A DNA stretch of 64,000 nucleotides, taken from the NCBI RefSeq assembly GCF_029893635.1, contig NZ_JARXYR010000002.1:2083001-2147000 (forward strand). The letters are read 5' to 3'. This DNA comes from Variovorax sp. TBS-050B. Lineage in GTDB: Bacteria; Pseudomonadota; Gammaproteobacteria; Burkholderiales; Burkholderiaceae_C. Position numbers and translations under genes: made by a program. Shown here piece after piece: positions 36,096 to 45,785 of the stretch. Every line of letters begins with the position of its first letter. Position 1 is the first letter of the stretch. A model generated the notes under the pieces. It made no database searches and was not told the origin of the DNA. It saw nothing but the letters and a program-made list of their open reading frames with translations.

Positions 36096-37376
36096 ATGAA
36101 ACTGTTTCCTTCCGGCCATGCCACCCATCCGCAATGGCGCATGGCCGCCGGCCTCGTGCTGGCGCAACTGCGCGCGCAGATGGCCCTGCCCGACTACGCG
36201 GCCTCGCCGACGCTCGGGCTGCTCTACATCACCGACCACTACGCGGCGCACGCACAGGACATCCTCGATCACCTGAGCGCCGAACTGCCCGAGGTGACGG
36301 ATTGGTCGGGCACCGTCGGCATCGGCGTGGCGGCCAACAATGCCGAGTATTTCGACGAGCCCGGCATGAGCCTGATGCTCTGCGCGCTGCCGAGCGACCA
36401 GTACCGCGTGTTCTCCGGCGTGGCGCCGCTCGGCAGCTCCGAGATGAGCGGTTTCGAGGCCCATACCGCGCTGGTGCATGCCGACCCGGCCACGCCCGAC
36501 CTGGCCGAGCTCATCGGCGAAATGGCGGGCCGCACCGACACCGGCTACCTGTTCGGCGGGCTCTCGTCGGGCCGTGCGGGCGCGCTGCAGTTCGCGGTCG
36601 GCGGCAACGGCAACATCCGCGGCCACGGCGCCGCGGGCGGCGTGTTCTCGGGCGGCCTCTCGGGCGTGGTGTTCGGCGAGGGCGTGCGGCTGGTGTCGCG
36701 CGTCACGCAGGGCTGCCAGCCGCTGCGCGCAGGCGCCGGGCGCGAGCGCGAGATCACCGAGGCCGACGGCAACCTGCTGCTCAAGCTCGACGGCGAACCG
36801 GCGCTCGACGTGCTGCTCGCGGAACTCCAGGTGTCGCTCGAGCGGCCGCAGGAAGCCATCGATGCGGTGCGCAACACGCTGGTGGGCCTGGCCGACGCCG
36901 GCAGCGACGGCATCCGCCGCACCGGCGACCTGGGCGCCGACGTGCTGGTGCGCCACATCATCGGCCTCGACCCGACGCGTCGCGGCATCGCGATCGCCGA
37001 CGTGGCCGAAGCCGGCATGCGCCTGAGCTTCTGCCGCCGCAATGCGCAGGCCGCGCGCGCCGACCTGATGCGCATCTGCGCGGAGATCCGCGAAGAGCTC
37101 GAACCCGAGGAACAGACCCTCGCCACCGCCCGCGCCGTGGCGGCCGGCGAGGCCGAGGCGGCGCCGCATCCGGCCCGCCGCATCGCGGGCGCGGTCTACG
37201 TGAGCTGCTCCGGCCGCGGCGGCCCGCACTTCGGCGCGCCGGGCGCCGAGCTGCAGATCGTGCGGCATGCGCTGGGGGACGTGCCGCTGGTGGGGTTCTT
37301 TGCGGCGGGGGAGATCGCGAGGCACCGGTTGTATGGGTACACCGGTGTGCTGACGGTGTTCGCTGCCGCCGACTGA
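36096..37376 (+). CDS. FIST N/C domain signal-sensing protein
   Basis: A 426-residue protein with the FIST_N domain (about 20-215; TLGLLYITDHYAAHAQDIL, GTVGIGVAANNAEYFD, GYLFGGLSSG) and FIST_C (about 230-410; YVSCSGRGGPHFG, VPLVGFFAAGEI). FIST proteins bind small ligands, proposed to be amino acids, and usually feed signalling. This one stands alone without kinase or cyclase domains. ATG 36096 (MKLFPSGHATHPQW) is preferred, and ATG 36084 would add four residues. Its stop is 4 bp from the convergent dadA stop. Confidence 0.87.
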   Translation: MKLFPSGHATHPQWRMAAGLVLAQLRAQMALPDYAASPTLGLLYITDHYAAHAQDILDHLSAELPEVTDWSGTVGIGVAANNAEYFDEPGMSLMLCALPSDQYRVFSGVAPLGSSEMSGFEAHTALVHADPATPDLAELIGEMAGRTDTGYLFGGLSSGRAGALQFAVGGNGNIRGHGAAGGVFSGGLSGVVFGEGVRLVSRVTQGCQPLRAGAGREREITEADGNLLLKLDGEPALDVLLAELQVSLERPQEAIDAVRNTLVGLADAGSDGIRRTGDLGADVLVRHIIGLDPTRRGIAIADVAEAGMRLSFCRRNAQAARADLMRICAEIREELEPEEQTLATARAVAAGEAEAAPHPARRIAGAVYVSCSGRGGPHFGAPGAELQIVRHALGDVPLVGFFAAGEIARHRLYGYTGVLTVFAAAD

Positions 37377-37380
37377 CGCG

Positions 37381-38688
37381 TCAGCCGAGCGCGGGTTGTG
37401 CGACCCCGGGCCTGCTGTCGGCCATGCCCGCGAATGCGAAATCCACCTCGGGCGCCAGCCCGCTCACGATCCGCGCGATCGACTTGCCCGAGCCGCAGGC
37501 ATGGGTCCAGCCCAGCGTGCCGTGGCCGGTGTTCAGGTAGAGGTTGGGCAGCTTCGTCTTGCCGATCAGCGGCACGTTGCTCGGCGTGGCGGGACGCAGG
37601 CCGGTCCAGAACTGGGCCTGCGCGGTATCGCCGGCGCCGGGGAACAGTTCTTCGACGCGCCGCACGATCGCCTCGCAGCGCACGCGGTTCAGGTCGCGGT
37701 CGTAGCCGTTGAGCTCGGCCGTGCCGGCGATGCGCAGCCGGTCGCCCGATGCCGAGGTGTAGCGCGAGAACACGAGCTTGAATTCGTCGTCGGTGAGCGA
37801 GACCTGGTGGGCCTTCGAAGCGTCCTTGACGGGCAGCGTGACGGAATAGCCCTTGGCCGGGTAGATCGGCAGCCGGATGCCGAGCGGCGCCGCGAGCAGC
37901 GGGCTCAGCGAGCCCATCGCGAGCACGAAGGCGTCGCCGCGGATGCGCTGGAAGCGGCCCTCGTCGTCCGTGGCCTCGACGTGATCGAGCCGGCCGCCGG
38001 CCTCTCGCAAGGCGGTGACCGTGTGGCTCATGAGGAACCTGACCCCCGCCGCCGCGGCGCGTTGCGCGAGTTCGCGCGCAAACAGGTTGGCGTCGCCGGA
38101 TTCGTCCTCGGCCGTGTAGGTGGCGCCCGCGAGCTTCGGGCGGATGTGGGCGAGCGCAGGCTCGATCTTCACGGCCTCGTCGGCCGAGATCACCTGCCGC
38201 TCGCAGCCGAGCGCGCGCATCTGCTCGGCCGGTGCGAGCGCGGCGTCGAACTCCTTCTGCGTGGTGTAGAAGTGCAGGATGCCCTGCGTGCGCTGGTCGT
38301 AGGCGATGCCGGTGTCGCGCCGCAGCTGCTGCAGCGCCTCGCGGCTGTAGGTGCCGAGGCGCACGATCTGTTCGATGTTGTGGCGCGTGCGCGCCGGTGT
38401 GCATTCGCGCAGAAACTGCAGGCCCCAGAGCCACTGGCGCATGTCGGCGCGCAGGCGGAAGAGCAGCGGGGCGTCTTCCTTGCCCAGCCATTGCAGCACC
38501 TTGAGCGGGGCGCCGGGGTTGGCCCAGGGTTCGGCATGGCTCACGGAGATCTGCCCGCCGTTGGCGAAGCTGGTTTCGGCGGCCGGCGTGGCCTGCCGGT
38601 CGATCACGGTCACTTCGTGGCCGAGTTGCTGGAGGTAGTAGGCCGAGGTGACGCCGAGCAGGCCGGCGCCGAGAACGATCACGCGCAT
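37381..38688 (-). CDS. dadA: D-amino acid dehydrogenase (FAD-dependent, DadA type)
   Basis: A 435-residue flavoprotein: GAGLLGVTSAYYLQQLGHEV (FAD-binding GxGxxG) at the N-terminus, AETSFANGGQIS, and the C-terminal GLRPATPSNVPLIG with LNTGHGTLGWTHACGSG. It oxidises D-amino acids, or glycine-like amines, to keto acids and passes electrons to the membrane. A glycine riboswitch in its leader shows that expression follows glycine level, so glycine or a closely connected amine is a plausible physiological substrate here. The frame extends upstream into the riboswitch only by lack of stops. Confidence 0.9.
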   Translation of the reverse strand: MRVIVLGAGLLGVTSAYYLQQLGHEVTVIDRQATPAAETSFANGGQISVSHAEPWANPGAPLKVLQWLGKEDAPLLFRLRADMRQWLWGLQFLRECTPARTRHNIEQIVRLGTYSREALQQLRRDTGIAYDQRTQGILHFYTTQKEFDAALAPAEQMRALGCERQVISADEAVKIEPALAHIRPKLAGATYTAEDESGDANLFARELAQRAAAAGVRFLMSHTVTALREAGGRLDHVEATDDEGRFQRIRGDAFVLAMGSLSPLLAAPLGIRLPIYPAKGYSVTLPVKDASKAHQVSLTDDEFKLVFSRYTSASGDRLRIAGTAELNGYDRDLNRVRCEAIVRRVEELFPGAGDTAQAQFWTGLRPATPSNVPLIGKTKLPNLYLNTGHGTLGWTHACGSGKSIARIVSGLAPEVDFAFAGMADSRPGVAQPALG

Positions 38689-38797
38689 TGCAGGTACTTC
38701 TTTCGAGTGAGTGCGCTTGAATGGCGGCGGGGCGGCATGCCATCGCTGTGTTTTGGCGATGGCAGAGCAACCGGACGATCGCCGTCCAAGTTGCCGC
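38689..38797 (-). promoter_or_regulatory. Expression platform of the glycine riboswitch
   Basis: Between aptamer and dadA start codon the transcript can form two hairpins: GGACG-GCGAT-CGTCC and GCCATCGC-N9-GCGATGGC. No U-run follows either, so control is more likely at translation or through anti-terminator pairing not visible here. Confidence 0.45.
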
Positions 38798-38892
38798 TCC
38801 CCCTGTCCTCGGTACCTGAGAGATTCACCCGCTGCACCCGCAGCGGGCTTGCTCCTTCGGCGCATCACGCGGGGTGATGGCTCTCCAGACGG
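38798..38892 (-). ncRNA. Glycine riboswitch (single aptamer)
   Basis: Read on the minus strand, the element has the Rfam-type glycine aptamer core: CTGGAGAGCC, then GCGCCGAAGGAGCAA, a strong P3b stem (CCCGCTGC-GGGT-GCAGCGGG), CTCTCAGGTACC and GGACAGGGG. Only one aptamer is present instead of the common tandem pair. It lies 110 bp before dadA and should switch its expression by glycine. Confidence 0.93.
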
Positions 38893-38899
38893 CGTGTCA

Positions 38900-38911
38900 G
38901 TACTGCAGTAC
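38900..38911. promoter_or_regulatory. 12-bp palindrome just upstream of the riboswitch
   Basis: GTACTGCAGTAC is a perfect palindrome 8 bp before the aptamer, near where transcription of the dadA leader should start. It could be an operator for a second input. No binding protein is recognised. Confidence 0.35.
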
Positions 38912-39087
38912 AGGGCTCGAAACTCTTTGAAAGAACTTCAAGAATTCGTCGGCCGACCTGAGCGTTTATGGGAGTTTGCGCCTTCGGTGGAGTAGTTGAA
39001 AGTACTACTCGCTCTCCTGCAGTCCCGTCATTCTAGGTGGGAGAGACACATTGCGACAACCCCGGATTCGGCCTATCGGACGAATGG

Positions 39088-39093
39088 GATAAT
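39088..39093 (+). promoter_or_regulatory. Putative -10 element of the rfb operon
   Basis: GATAAT within GGGATAATTAACC lies 50 bp before rfbB. A similar GGATAATTTTACC occurs before the glycosyltransferase pair at 50024. No convincing -35 is seen, so this is tentative. Confidence 0.35.
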
Positions 39094-39143
39094 TAACCAT
39101 TGCTTCGCCCTGACGGCGGCTTCTGAAAACTTCGAGGGAACTC

Positions 39144-40217
39144 ATGATTCTGGTCACCGGCGGCGCCGGCTTCATCGGCGCCAACTTCGTACTCGACTGG
39201 CTCGCGCAGAGCGACGAACCGGTCGTGAACCTCGACAAACTGACCTACGCGGGCAATCTCGAGACCCTCGCTTCGCTCAAGGGCGACGCGCGCCACGTCT
39301 TCGTGCAGGGCGACATCGGCGACAGCGCGCTCGTCGATCGCCTGCTGGCCGAGCACAAGCCGCGTGCGGTCGTGAACTTCGCCGCCGAGTCGCACGTCGA
39401 CCGCTCCATCCACGGCCCCGAGGACTTCGTGCAGACCAACGTGCTCGGCACCTTCCGGTTGCTCGAATCGGTGCGCGGATACTGGAACGCGCTGCCGGCC
39501 GATCAGAAGGAGGCCTTCCGGTTCCTGCATGTCTCGACCGACGAGGTTTACGGCTCGCTCTCGAAGACCGACCCCGCCTTCACCGAAGAGAACAAGTACG
39601 AGCCCAACAGCCCCTACTCGGCCAGCAAGGCCGCGAGCGACCACCTTGTGCGCGCCTGGCACCACACCTACGGCCTGCCGGTGCTCACGACCAACTGCTC
39701 GAACAACTACGGGCCCTTCCATTTTCCCGAGAAGCTGATCCCGCTGATGATCGTCAATGCGCTCGCCGGCAAGCCGCTGCCCGTGTACGGCGACGGCATG
39801 CAGGTGCGCGACTGGCTCTACGTCAAGGACCACTGCAGCGCCATCCGCCGCGTGCTCGAGGCCGGCCGCCTCGGCGAGACCTACAACGTCGGCGGCTGGA
39901 ACGAGAAGCCGAACATCGAGATCGTCAACACCGTCTGCGCCCTGCTCGACGAACTGCGTCCGCGCGCCGACGGCAAGCCGTACAAGGAACAGATCACCTA
40001 CGTGACCGATCGCCCCGGCCACGACCGCCGCTACGCGATCGACGCGCGCAAGCTCGAGCGCGAACTCGGCTGGAAGCCCGCCGAGACCTTCGACACCGGC
40101 ATCCGCAAGACCGTCGAGTGGTATCTGGCCCACGGCGAGTGGGTGCAGAACGTGCAAAGCGGCGCCTACCGCGAGTGGGTCGCCAAGCAGTACGACGACA
40201 CGAAGGCTGGCGCATGA
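39144..40217 (+). CDS. rfbB: dTDP-glucose 4,6-dehydratase
   Basis: A 357-residue extended [36 protein letters not shown], the active-site STDEVYG (Thr-Asp-Glu) and [12 protein letters not shown]. It converts dTDP-glucose to dTDP-4-keto-6-deoxyglucose with bound NAD, the second step to dTDP-L-rhamnose. It is the first gene of the rfbBDAC operon, and its stop overlaps rfbD by 4 bp. It marks the left end of the polysaccharide locus. Confidence 0.97.
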   Translation: MILVTGGAGFIGANFVLDWLAQSDEPVVNLDKLTYAGNLETLASLKGDARHVFVQGDIGDSALVDRLLAEHKPRAVVNFAAESHVDRSIHGPEDFVQTNVLGTFRLLESVRGYWNALPADQKEAFRFLHVSTDEVYGSLSKTDPAFTEENKYEPNSPYSASKAASDHLVRAWHHTYGLPVLTTNCSNNYGPFHFPEKLIPLMIVNALAGKPLPVYGDGMQVRDWLYVKDHCSAIRRVLEAGRLGETYNVGGWNEKPNIEIVNTVCALLDELRPRADGKPYKEQITYVTDRPGHDRRYAIDARKLERELGWKPAETFDTGIRKTVEWYLAHGEWVQNVQSGAYREWVAKQYDDTKAGA

Positions 40218-41104
40218 AACTGCTGCTGCTGGGCAAGGGCGGACAGGTCGGCTGGGAGCTGCAGCGCAGCCTCGCGCCACTGGGCGAACTGGTTGCGCTC
40301 GACTTCGACAGCACCGACTTCCACGCCGATTTCAGCCGGCCGGAGCAACTGGCCGAGACGGTGCTCAAGGTGCGCCCCGACGTCATCGTCAATGCCGCCG
40401 CGCACACCGCCGTCGACAAGGCAGAGAGCGAACCCGAGTTCGCGCGCAAGCTCAACGCCACCTCGCCGGGAGCGGTGGCCGAAGCCGCGCAGCAGATCGG
40501 CGCGCTGATGGTGCACTACTCGACGGACTACGTCTTCGACGGCAGCGGCAGCACGCCCTGGAAGGAAGACGATGCGACGGGGCCGCTGAGCGTCTACGGC
40601 CGTACCAAGCTCGAAGGCGAGCAGTTGGTCGCCGCGCATTGCGAGAAGCACCTGATCTTCCGCACCAGCTGGGTGTATGCGGCGCGCGGCGGCAACTTCG
40701 CGAAGACCATGCTGCGCCTCGCGAAGGAGCGTGATCGGTTGACCGTCATCGACGACCAGTTCGGCGCGCCCACCGGTGCGGAGCTGCTGGCCGATGTCAC
40801 CGCACACGCGATCCGCGCGACCCTGCAGGATCCTGCGAAGGCCGGGCTCTATCACTTGGTGGCCGGCGGCGTGACCACCTGGCACGGCTACGCGCGCTTC
40901 GTGATCGAGCAGGCGAAGGCCGCCGGCGTCGAACTCAAGGCCGGCCCTGACGCGGTCGACCCGGTGCCGACGAGCGCCTTCCCCACCCCCGCCAAGCGCC
41001 CGCACAACTCGCGCCTCGACACCAGCAAGCTGCAATCGGCCTTCGGGCTGCGCCTGCCGCCGTGGCAGGAAGGCGTGGCACGGATGCTGCGCGAGACGCT
41101 CTGA
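40214..41104 (+). CDS. rfbD: dTDP-4-dehydrorhamnose reductase
   Basis: A 296-residue [42 protein letters not shown] and YGRTKLEGE with the catalytic Tyr and Lys. It reduces dTDP-4-keto-L-rhamnose to dTDP-L-rhamnose, the last step. The start ATG 40214 overlaps rfbB (ATGA). The order B-D-A-C is one of the standard arrangements. Confidence 0.97.
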   Translation: MKLLLLGKGGQVGWELQRSLAPLGELVALDFDSTDFHADFSRPEQLAETVLKVRPDVIVNAAAHTAVDKAESEPEFARKLNATSPGAVAEAAQQIGALMVHYSTDYVFDGSGSTPWKEDDATGPLSVYGRTKLEGEQLVAAHCEKHLIFRTSWVYAARGGNFAKTMLRLAKERDRLTVIDDQFGAPTGAELLADVTAHAIRATLQDPAKAGLYHLVAGGVTTWHGYARFVIEQAKAAGVELKAGPDAVDPVPTSAFPTPAKRPHNSRLDTSKLQSAFGLRLPPWQEGVARMLRETL

Positions 41105-41130
41105 ACATAAAAAAGGGAAGAAACGACCCC

Positions 41131-42027
41131 ATGACCACCACGACGAAACGCAAGGGCATCATCCTGGCGGGCGGCTCCGGCACCCGCCTGCATCCCGCCA
41201 CGCTCGCGATGAGCAAGCAGCTGCTGCCGGTGTACGACAAGCCGATGATCTATTACCCGCTCAGCACGCTGATGCTCGGCGGCATGCGCGACATCCTGAT
41301 CATCAGCACGCCGCAGGACACGCCGCGCTTCCAGCAGTTGCTGGGTGATGGCAGCCAGTGGGGCATCAACCTGCAGTACGCGGTGCAGCCGAGTCCGGAC
41401 GGGCTGGCGCAGGCCTTCATCATCGGCGACAAGTTCGTGGGCAACGACCCGAGCGCGCTCGTGCTCGGCGACAACATTTTCTACGGCCACGATTTCGCGC
41501 ACCTGCTTTCGGGCGCCGATGAGCAAACGGCAGGCGCGACCGTGTTCGCCTACCACGTGCACGATCCCGAGCGCTACGGCGTCGTGGCCTTCGATGCGCA
41601 GGGCAAGGCGAGCAGCATCGAGGAAAAGCCGGCCAAGCCGAAGAGCAGCTATGCCGTCACGGGCCTCTACTTCTACGACAACCAGGTCGTCGACATCGCC
41701 AAGGCCGTGAAGCCCAGCACGCGCGGCGAACTGGAGATCACCGCGGTGAACCAGGCGTACCTCGACCGCGGGCAGCTCAACGTGCAGATCATGCAGCGCG
41801 GCTATGCGTGGCTGGACACGGGCACGCACGAGAGCCTGCTGGAGGCGGGGCAGTTCATCGCGACGCTGGAGCACCGGCAGGGGCTTAAGATCGCGTGTCC
41901 GGAAGAGATTGCGTGGCGCAATGGGTTCATCGATCGGGAGCAGCTGGCGAAGTTGGCTGCACCGCTGCAGAAGAACGGCTACGGCAAATATCTGAACCAC
42001 CTCCTCACAGAGGAACTGCGCTCATGA
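41131..42027 (+). CDS. rfbA: Glucose-1-phosphate thymidylyltransferase
   Basis: A 298-residue nucleotidyltransferase: [20 protein letters not shown] with the signature G-x-[33 protein letters not shown] with the metal-binding Asp, and [10 protein letters not shown]. It activates glucose-1-phosphate with dTTP. ATG 41131 follows AGGGAAG at good distance. The upstream 23 codons of the frame belong to the rfbD end and are not used. Confidence 0.97.
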   Translation: MTTTTKRKGIILAGGSGTRLHPATLAMSKQLLPVYDKPMIYYPLSTLMLGGMRDILIISTPQDTPRFQQLLGDGSQWGINLQYAVQPSPDGLAQAFIIGDKFVGNDPSALVLGDNIFYGHDFAHLLSGADEQTAGATVFAYHVHDPERYGVVAFDAQGKASSIEEKPAKPKSSYAVTGLYFYDNQVVDIAKAVKPSTRGELEITAVNQAYLDRGQLNVQIMQRGYAWLDTGTHESLLEAGQFIATLEHRQGLKIACPEEIAWRNGFIDREQLAKLAAPLQKNGYGKYLNHLLTEELRS

Positions 42028-42575
42028 AAGCCACGCCGACTGCAATTCCCGATGTGCTGATCATCGAACCGAAGGTATTCGGTGACGCGCGCGGCTTCTT
42101 CTACGAAAGCTTCAACAACAAGGCCTTCGACGAAGCCGTCGGCCGGCACGTCGAGTTCGTTCAGGACAACCATTCGCGATCGGCCAAAGGTGTGCTGCGT
42201 GGCCTGCACTATCAGATTCAGCAGCCGCAGGGAAAGCTCGTGCGCGTGGTCCGAGGCTCGGTATTCGACGTCGCCGTCGATATCCGCAGGTCTTCACCGA
42301 CTTTCGGTCGCTGGGTTGGAGTGGAACTCAGTGAGGAAAACCACAGGCAGCTGTGGGTGCCCGAGGGATTTGCGCACGGCTTTTTCGTGGTGAGTGAAAT
42401 CGCGGAATTCCTGTACAAGACGACCGACTACTATGCGCCAGCGCACGAGCGTTGCATCGCATGGAACGATCCGGACCTGGCGATTGCGTGGCCCGACATC
42501 GCGATGGCGCCGTTGCTTTCGACAAAGGACGCGGCCGGGATGGCCCTGAGCGAGGCCGAGATCTTCGCCGCGTGA
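42024..42575 (+). CDS. rfbC: dTDP-4-dehydrorhamnose 3,5-epimerase
   Basis: A 183-residue cupin-fold epimerase: [33 protein letters not shown] with the catalytic His, [13 protein letters not shown] and KTTDYYAP. It inverts C3 and C5 of the keto sugar. It overlaps rfbA by 4 bp. From here rightwards GC content falls. Confidence 0.97.
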   Translation: MKATPTAIPDVLIIEPKVFGDARGFFYESFNNKAFDEAVGRHVEFVQDNHSRSAKGVLRGLHYQIQQPQGKLVRVVRGSVFDVAVDIRRSSPTFGRWVGVELSEENHRQLWVPEGFAHGFFVVSEIAEFLYKTTDYYAPAHERCIAWNDPDLAIAWPDIAMAPLLSTKDAAGMALSEAEIFAA

Positions 42576-42653
42576 TTCAGCGTCGGCTGAGAAACTGGAA
42601 GTGGCTTCCCAGCGAAGCTGCGGGTCGCGTGCGATCGAAACAAAACCAATCCT

Positions 42654-45600
42654 ATGTCTGAACTTGATTTCGGCGCCGCGCTGAAGGAAATCGAACTCCC
42701 TCCTCAACCGAGCGCCTGGATCGGCCATGCACCTTTCGGTGCGTGGCTTGTCGAATCGACCCGGCCACGTGTGCTGGTGGAGTTGGGCACCCATCACGGG
42801 CACTCGTACTTCTCGTTCTGTCAGGCAGTAGACCGCGCCGGACTGGACTGCAGATGCTATGCCGTCGACCTGTGGAAAGGCGATGAGCATGCCGGAGTCT
42901 ATGGCGAGGAGGTCTTCGAAGGCGTTCAAAGAACGAATCATCGCTTCCAGCAATTTTCTCGCTTGCTGCGGATGACGTTCGACGATGCGGCCGCTCTCTT
43001 TTCGGACGCCAGCATCGATTTCTTGCACATCGATGGCTGCCACTCCTACGAGGCCGTCAAACACGATTTCGAGCATTGGCGGCCAAAGCTTTCGTCGCGT
43101 GCCATCGTGCTTTTTCATGACATCGGCGTCCGTGAGCGGGATTTCGGAGTCTGGCGTTTGTGGCGAGAGTTGTCCGTCGACTGTCCGACGATCCAGTTCA
43201 CCCATTCGCATGGGCTGGGCGTGTTGTTCTTTGGTCCTGATCAAAGCGGAGTAGCAGCCTCGCTGCTGCAAGCATTTGGTACTGAAGCCGGCTTCTCCTA
43301 CATCACCCGCTTGTTTGCCGCACTTGGTCGCAAGCTCGAGCTAGAGCGGGAGATCGTCGAGATGTCCGCAGCGCTGGAGGCGCAAGTCAAAGCGGGTGAT
43401 GCGCGCATCTCGGAGATGGGTCGATACCTCAAACAACTGGAAAGTCAAAGCAGGTCGAGGCAGTCGCAGCGGATCCGACTGGAAGAGGAGCGTGCGGCCC
43501 TTCAGTCGCAACTTGCTTATGCCAGGCAGCGTGAAACGGAGTTGGAAGCTTCCTTGCACGAAGTTTGGACGTCGACAAGTTGGAGGGTGACCGGTCCGAT
43601 CCGATGGAGCGGGCGCCAGCTCGCCAATCTGCGCACTGTCAAAAGGCTGATTCTGCCGGCGAGCCAGAGTGCCGGAGGGCCATGGAGTTTGTTGACGAGC
43701 GTATGCCGAGTGGTCGCGCAGGAGGGTTTTCCGGGATTGAAGCGGCGCATCGTCGCTATGGGTCAAGCTCCCGAAGCGGGAGATATGGGATCGGTACTGG
43801 AGCAGCGGAAGATCCACTACACCCTCGAGCGGCGCCACGCCACAGTGGATGTGATTGTCTGCGTCCACAACGCCTTGGCCGACGTCAAGAACTGTCTCAG
43901 TTCGGTGGTCGCCAACACCTTGCCGCCCTATCGAATCATCGTGGTCGATGATGGCAGTGACGAGGATACAAAGAACTATCTCGCCGAGTTCATCAGGGAC
44001 CAAGGTGGCGTTCTGGTGCGCCATGAGGTCGCCCAAGGATATACGCTGGCCGCCAATGCAGGCATGAGAGCATCCGATGCCGAATTCGTGGTCCTGCTGA
44101 ACAGTGACACGGTTGTCTCTGCGCAATGGCTCGACCGGATGGTGGCGTGCGCCATGTCGGACCCGCGAATCGGAATGGTGGGGCCGCTGAGCAATACCGC
44201 TTCCTGGCAATCCGTTCCTCACATCTTCGATGACGACGGAGACTGGTCATCGAATCCCTTGCCGCCGGGTCTGTCGATCTCGGCAATGGCGCAGTGGGTG
44301 GCCATGGCATCACGCCGGTCCTATCCGCGCGTCGGCTTCCTCAACGGCTTTTGCCTGCTGATTCGCCGCGAGCAGTTGTCGGACGTCGGCCTTTTCGACG
44401 AAGAGGGTTTCGGTCGGGGGTATGGCGAAGAAAACGACATGTGTGTTCGAGCGTTCTCGAACGGATGGCAACTGGCCGTCGCGGACGATGTGTATGTATT
44501 CCATGCGCAATCCAAGAGTTACTCGACGGAACGCAGAATGAAGCTCGTCGAGGCGGCAGACGAAACGCTGCATCGCAAGCACGGAAGCGCTCCCATCCTG
44601 CGGCAACTCGAGTTGACGCAGTACAACCTGGGACTGCTGGCTGCGCGCACACGGCTTCAGGCAATGACCGATCGGCTGTGCATGCGCGAGCAAATTCGAC
44701 GGAAGTTCGAGGGAAAGCGAGTTCTGATCGTCTTGCCGGTTGGCCATGCCGGTGGTGGTGCCAATGTGGTGTTGAGCGAGGCCTCTGTCTTGCAGGAATG
44801 CGGCGTCGATGTGGTCGTCGCAAACCTGGAAACTTCTCGGGGGGCATTTGAGGATTCATATCCTGATTGCCGCGTCGCCACCTTATGGCTCTCCGACTGG
44901 AGTCAGTTGTCGGAGCACCTCCATCTCTACGACGCCGTCCTCGCGACCCTCTATTTGTCCGTGTTCTGGATCAAGGCCGCATTGGAGAAGGTGCAGCGTC
45001 GGCCCTTAGTGGGTTACTACATTCAGGACTTTGAGCCGGATTTCTACTCGGAAGGTAGCGAGGGCTATCAGCAGGCGCTCGCCAGTTATGAGGTAGCGCC
45101 GATGACGCTGGTGGCAAAGACCCAGTGGACCCGGAAGATGGTGGCGGAGAAGGTCGGTAAGTCTCCGGCCCTGGTTGGGCCGAGTTTCGACTGGTCGAGA
45201 TTCGCCCCGCCTTCAACGCAGCGAAATTCCGACCGGGTCGTCCTTTGCGCCATGGTTCGGCCATCGACCCCTCGACGTGCACCCCAACTGACGGTCAACG
45301 TTCTACATCGCCTGCTGATGGCGCGTCCCGATTCGATCGAGGTGCGCACCTTCGGTTGTGTGGCGACGGAGCCCATTCTGGACAACTTGAAATTGCTCTC
45401 ACACTATCGTCACCATGGCGAACTGAATTCGGCAGAGGTAGAGGCGTTGATGAAACGGAGCGATGTCTTCATTGATCTATCGGCATACCAAGCGATGGGA
45501 CTCACCTGCCTGGAAGCCATGGCAAGTGGCGCGACGATCGTAGGACCGGTGAACGGCGGACTTTCGGAAATCGTTGTTGATGAAGAGTCAGGGCTCCTCG

Positions 45601-45785
45601 TTGATACCCATGATGAGAACAAATGCCTCGAGGCCTGTCTGCGCTTGATCGACGATTCGGAATTGAGGCGACGCCTGGGGGCGGCGGGCGTTGAGAAAAC
45701 CTCGGCGCTATTCCCGGACCGCTCGGCATTGGCATTGATGCAGCAGCTTTTCCCCGACGAGGGGAAACCGGAGGCGCACCAATGA
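42654..45785 (+). CDS. Multidomain methyltransferase - coiled coil - GT2 - GT4 protein
   Basis: A 1043-residue cytosolic protein in four parts. Residues 30-200 are a class I methyltransferase (VLVELGTHHGHSYFSF, IDFLHIDGCHSYEAV, VLFHDIG). Residues 224-305 are a Glu/Arg/Gln-rich coiled coil, closed by STSWRVTGPIR (307-317). Residues 397-625 are a GT2 domain (VDVIVCVHNALADV, VVDDGSDED, LLNSDT, GYGEENDMCVRAF). Residues 688-1040 are a GT4 domain (VLPVGHAGGGANVVL; AYQAMGLTCLEAMASGATI with the EX7E pair). It would build and perhaps methylate a rhamnose-containing glycan. The ATG follows rfbC by 78 bp and the stop overlaps the next gene. Confidence 0.86.
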   Translation: MSELDFGAALKEIELPPQPSAWIGHAPFGAWLVESTRPRVLVELGTHHGHSYFSFCQAVDRAGLDCRCYAVDLWKGDEHAGVYGEEVFEGVQRTNHRFQQFSRLLRMTFDDAAALFSDASIDFLHIDGCHSYEAVKHDFEHWRPKLSSRAIVLFHDIGVRERDFGVWRLWRELSVDCPTIQFTHSHGLGVLFFGPDQSGVAASLLQAFGTEAGFSYITRLFAALGRKLELEREIVEMSAALEAQVKAGDARISEMGRYLKQLESQSRSRQSQRIRLEEERAALQSQLAYARQRETELEASLHEVWTSTSWRVTGPIRWSGRQLANLRTVKRLILPASQSAGGPWSLLTSVCRVVAQEGFPGLKRRIVAMGQAPEAGDMGSVLEQRKIHYTLERRHATVDVIVCVHNALADVKNCLSSVVANTLPPYRIIVVDDGSDEDTKNYLAEFIRDQGGVLVRHEVAQGYTLAANAGMRASDAEFVVLLNSDTVVSAQWLDRMVACAMSDPRIGMVGPLSNTASWQSVPHIFDDDGDWSSNPLPPGLSISAMAQWVAMASRRSYPRVGFLNGFCLLIRREQLSDVGLFDEEGFGRGYGEENDMCVRAFSNGWQLAVADDVYVFHAQSKSYSTERRMKLVEAADETLHRKHGSAPILRQLELTQYNLGLLAARTRLQAMTDRLCMREQIRRKFEGKRVLIVLPVGHAGGGANVVLSEASVLQECGVDVVVANLETSRGAFEDSYPDCRVATLWLSDWSQLSEHLHLYDAVLATLYLSVFWIKAALEKVQRRPLVGYYIQDFEPDFYSEGSEGYQQALASYEVAPMTLVAKTQWTRKMVAEKVGKSPALVGPSFDWSRFAPPSTQRNSDRVVLCAMVRPSTPRRAPQLTVNVLHRLLMARPDSIEVRTFGCVATEPILDNLKLLSHYRHHGELNSAEVEALMKRSDVFIDLSAYQAMGLTCLEAMASGATIVGPVNGGLSEIVVDEESGLLVDTHDENKCLEACLRLIDDSELRRRLGAAGVEKTSALFPDRSALALMQQLFPDEGKPEAHQ

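Noticed and set aside
37196..38770. Alternative minus-strand frame covering dadA and the riboswitch
   Set aside because: Arg-rich translation without motifs. The dadA frame has a complete FAD-binding domain.
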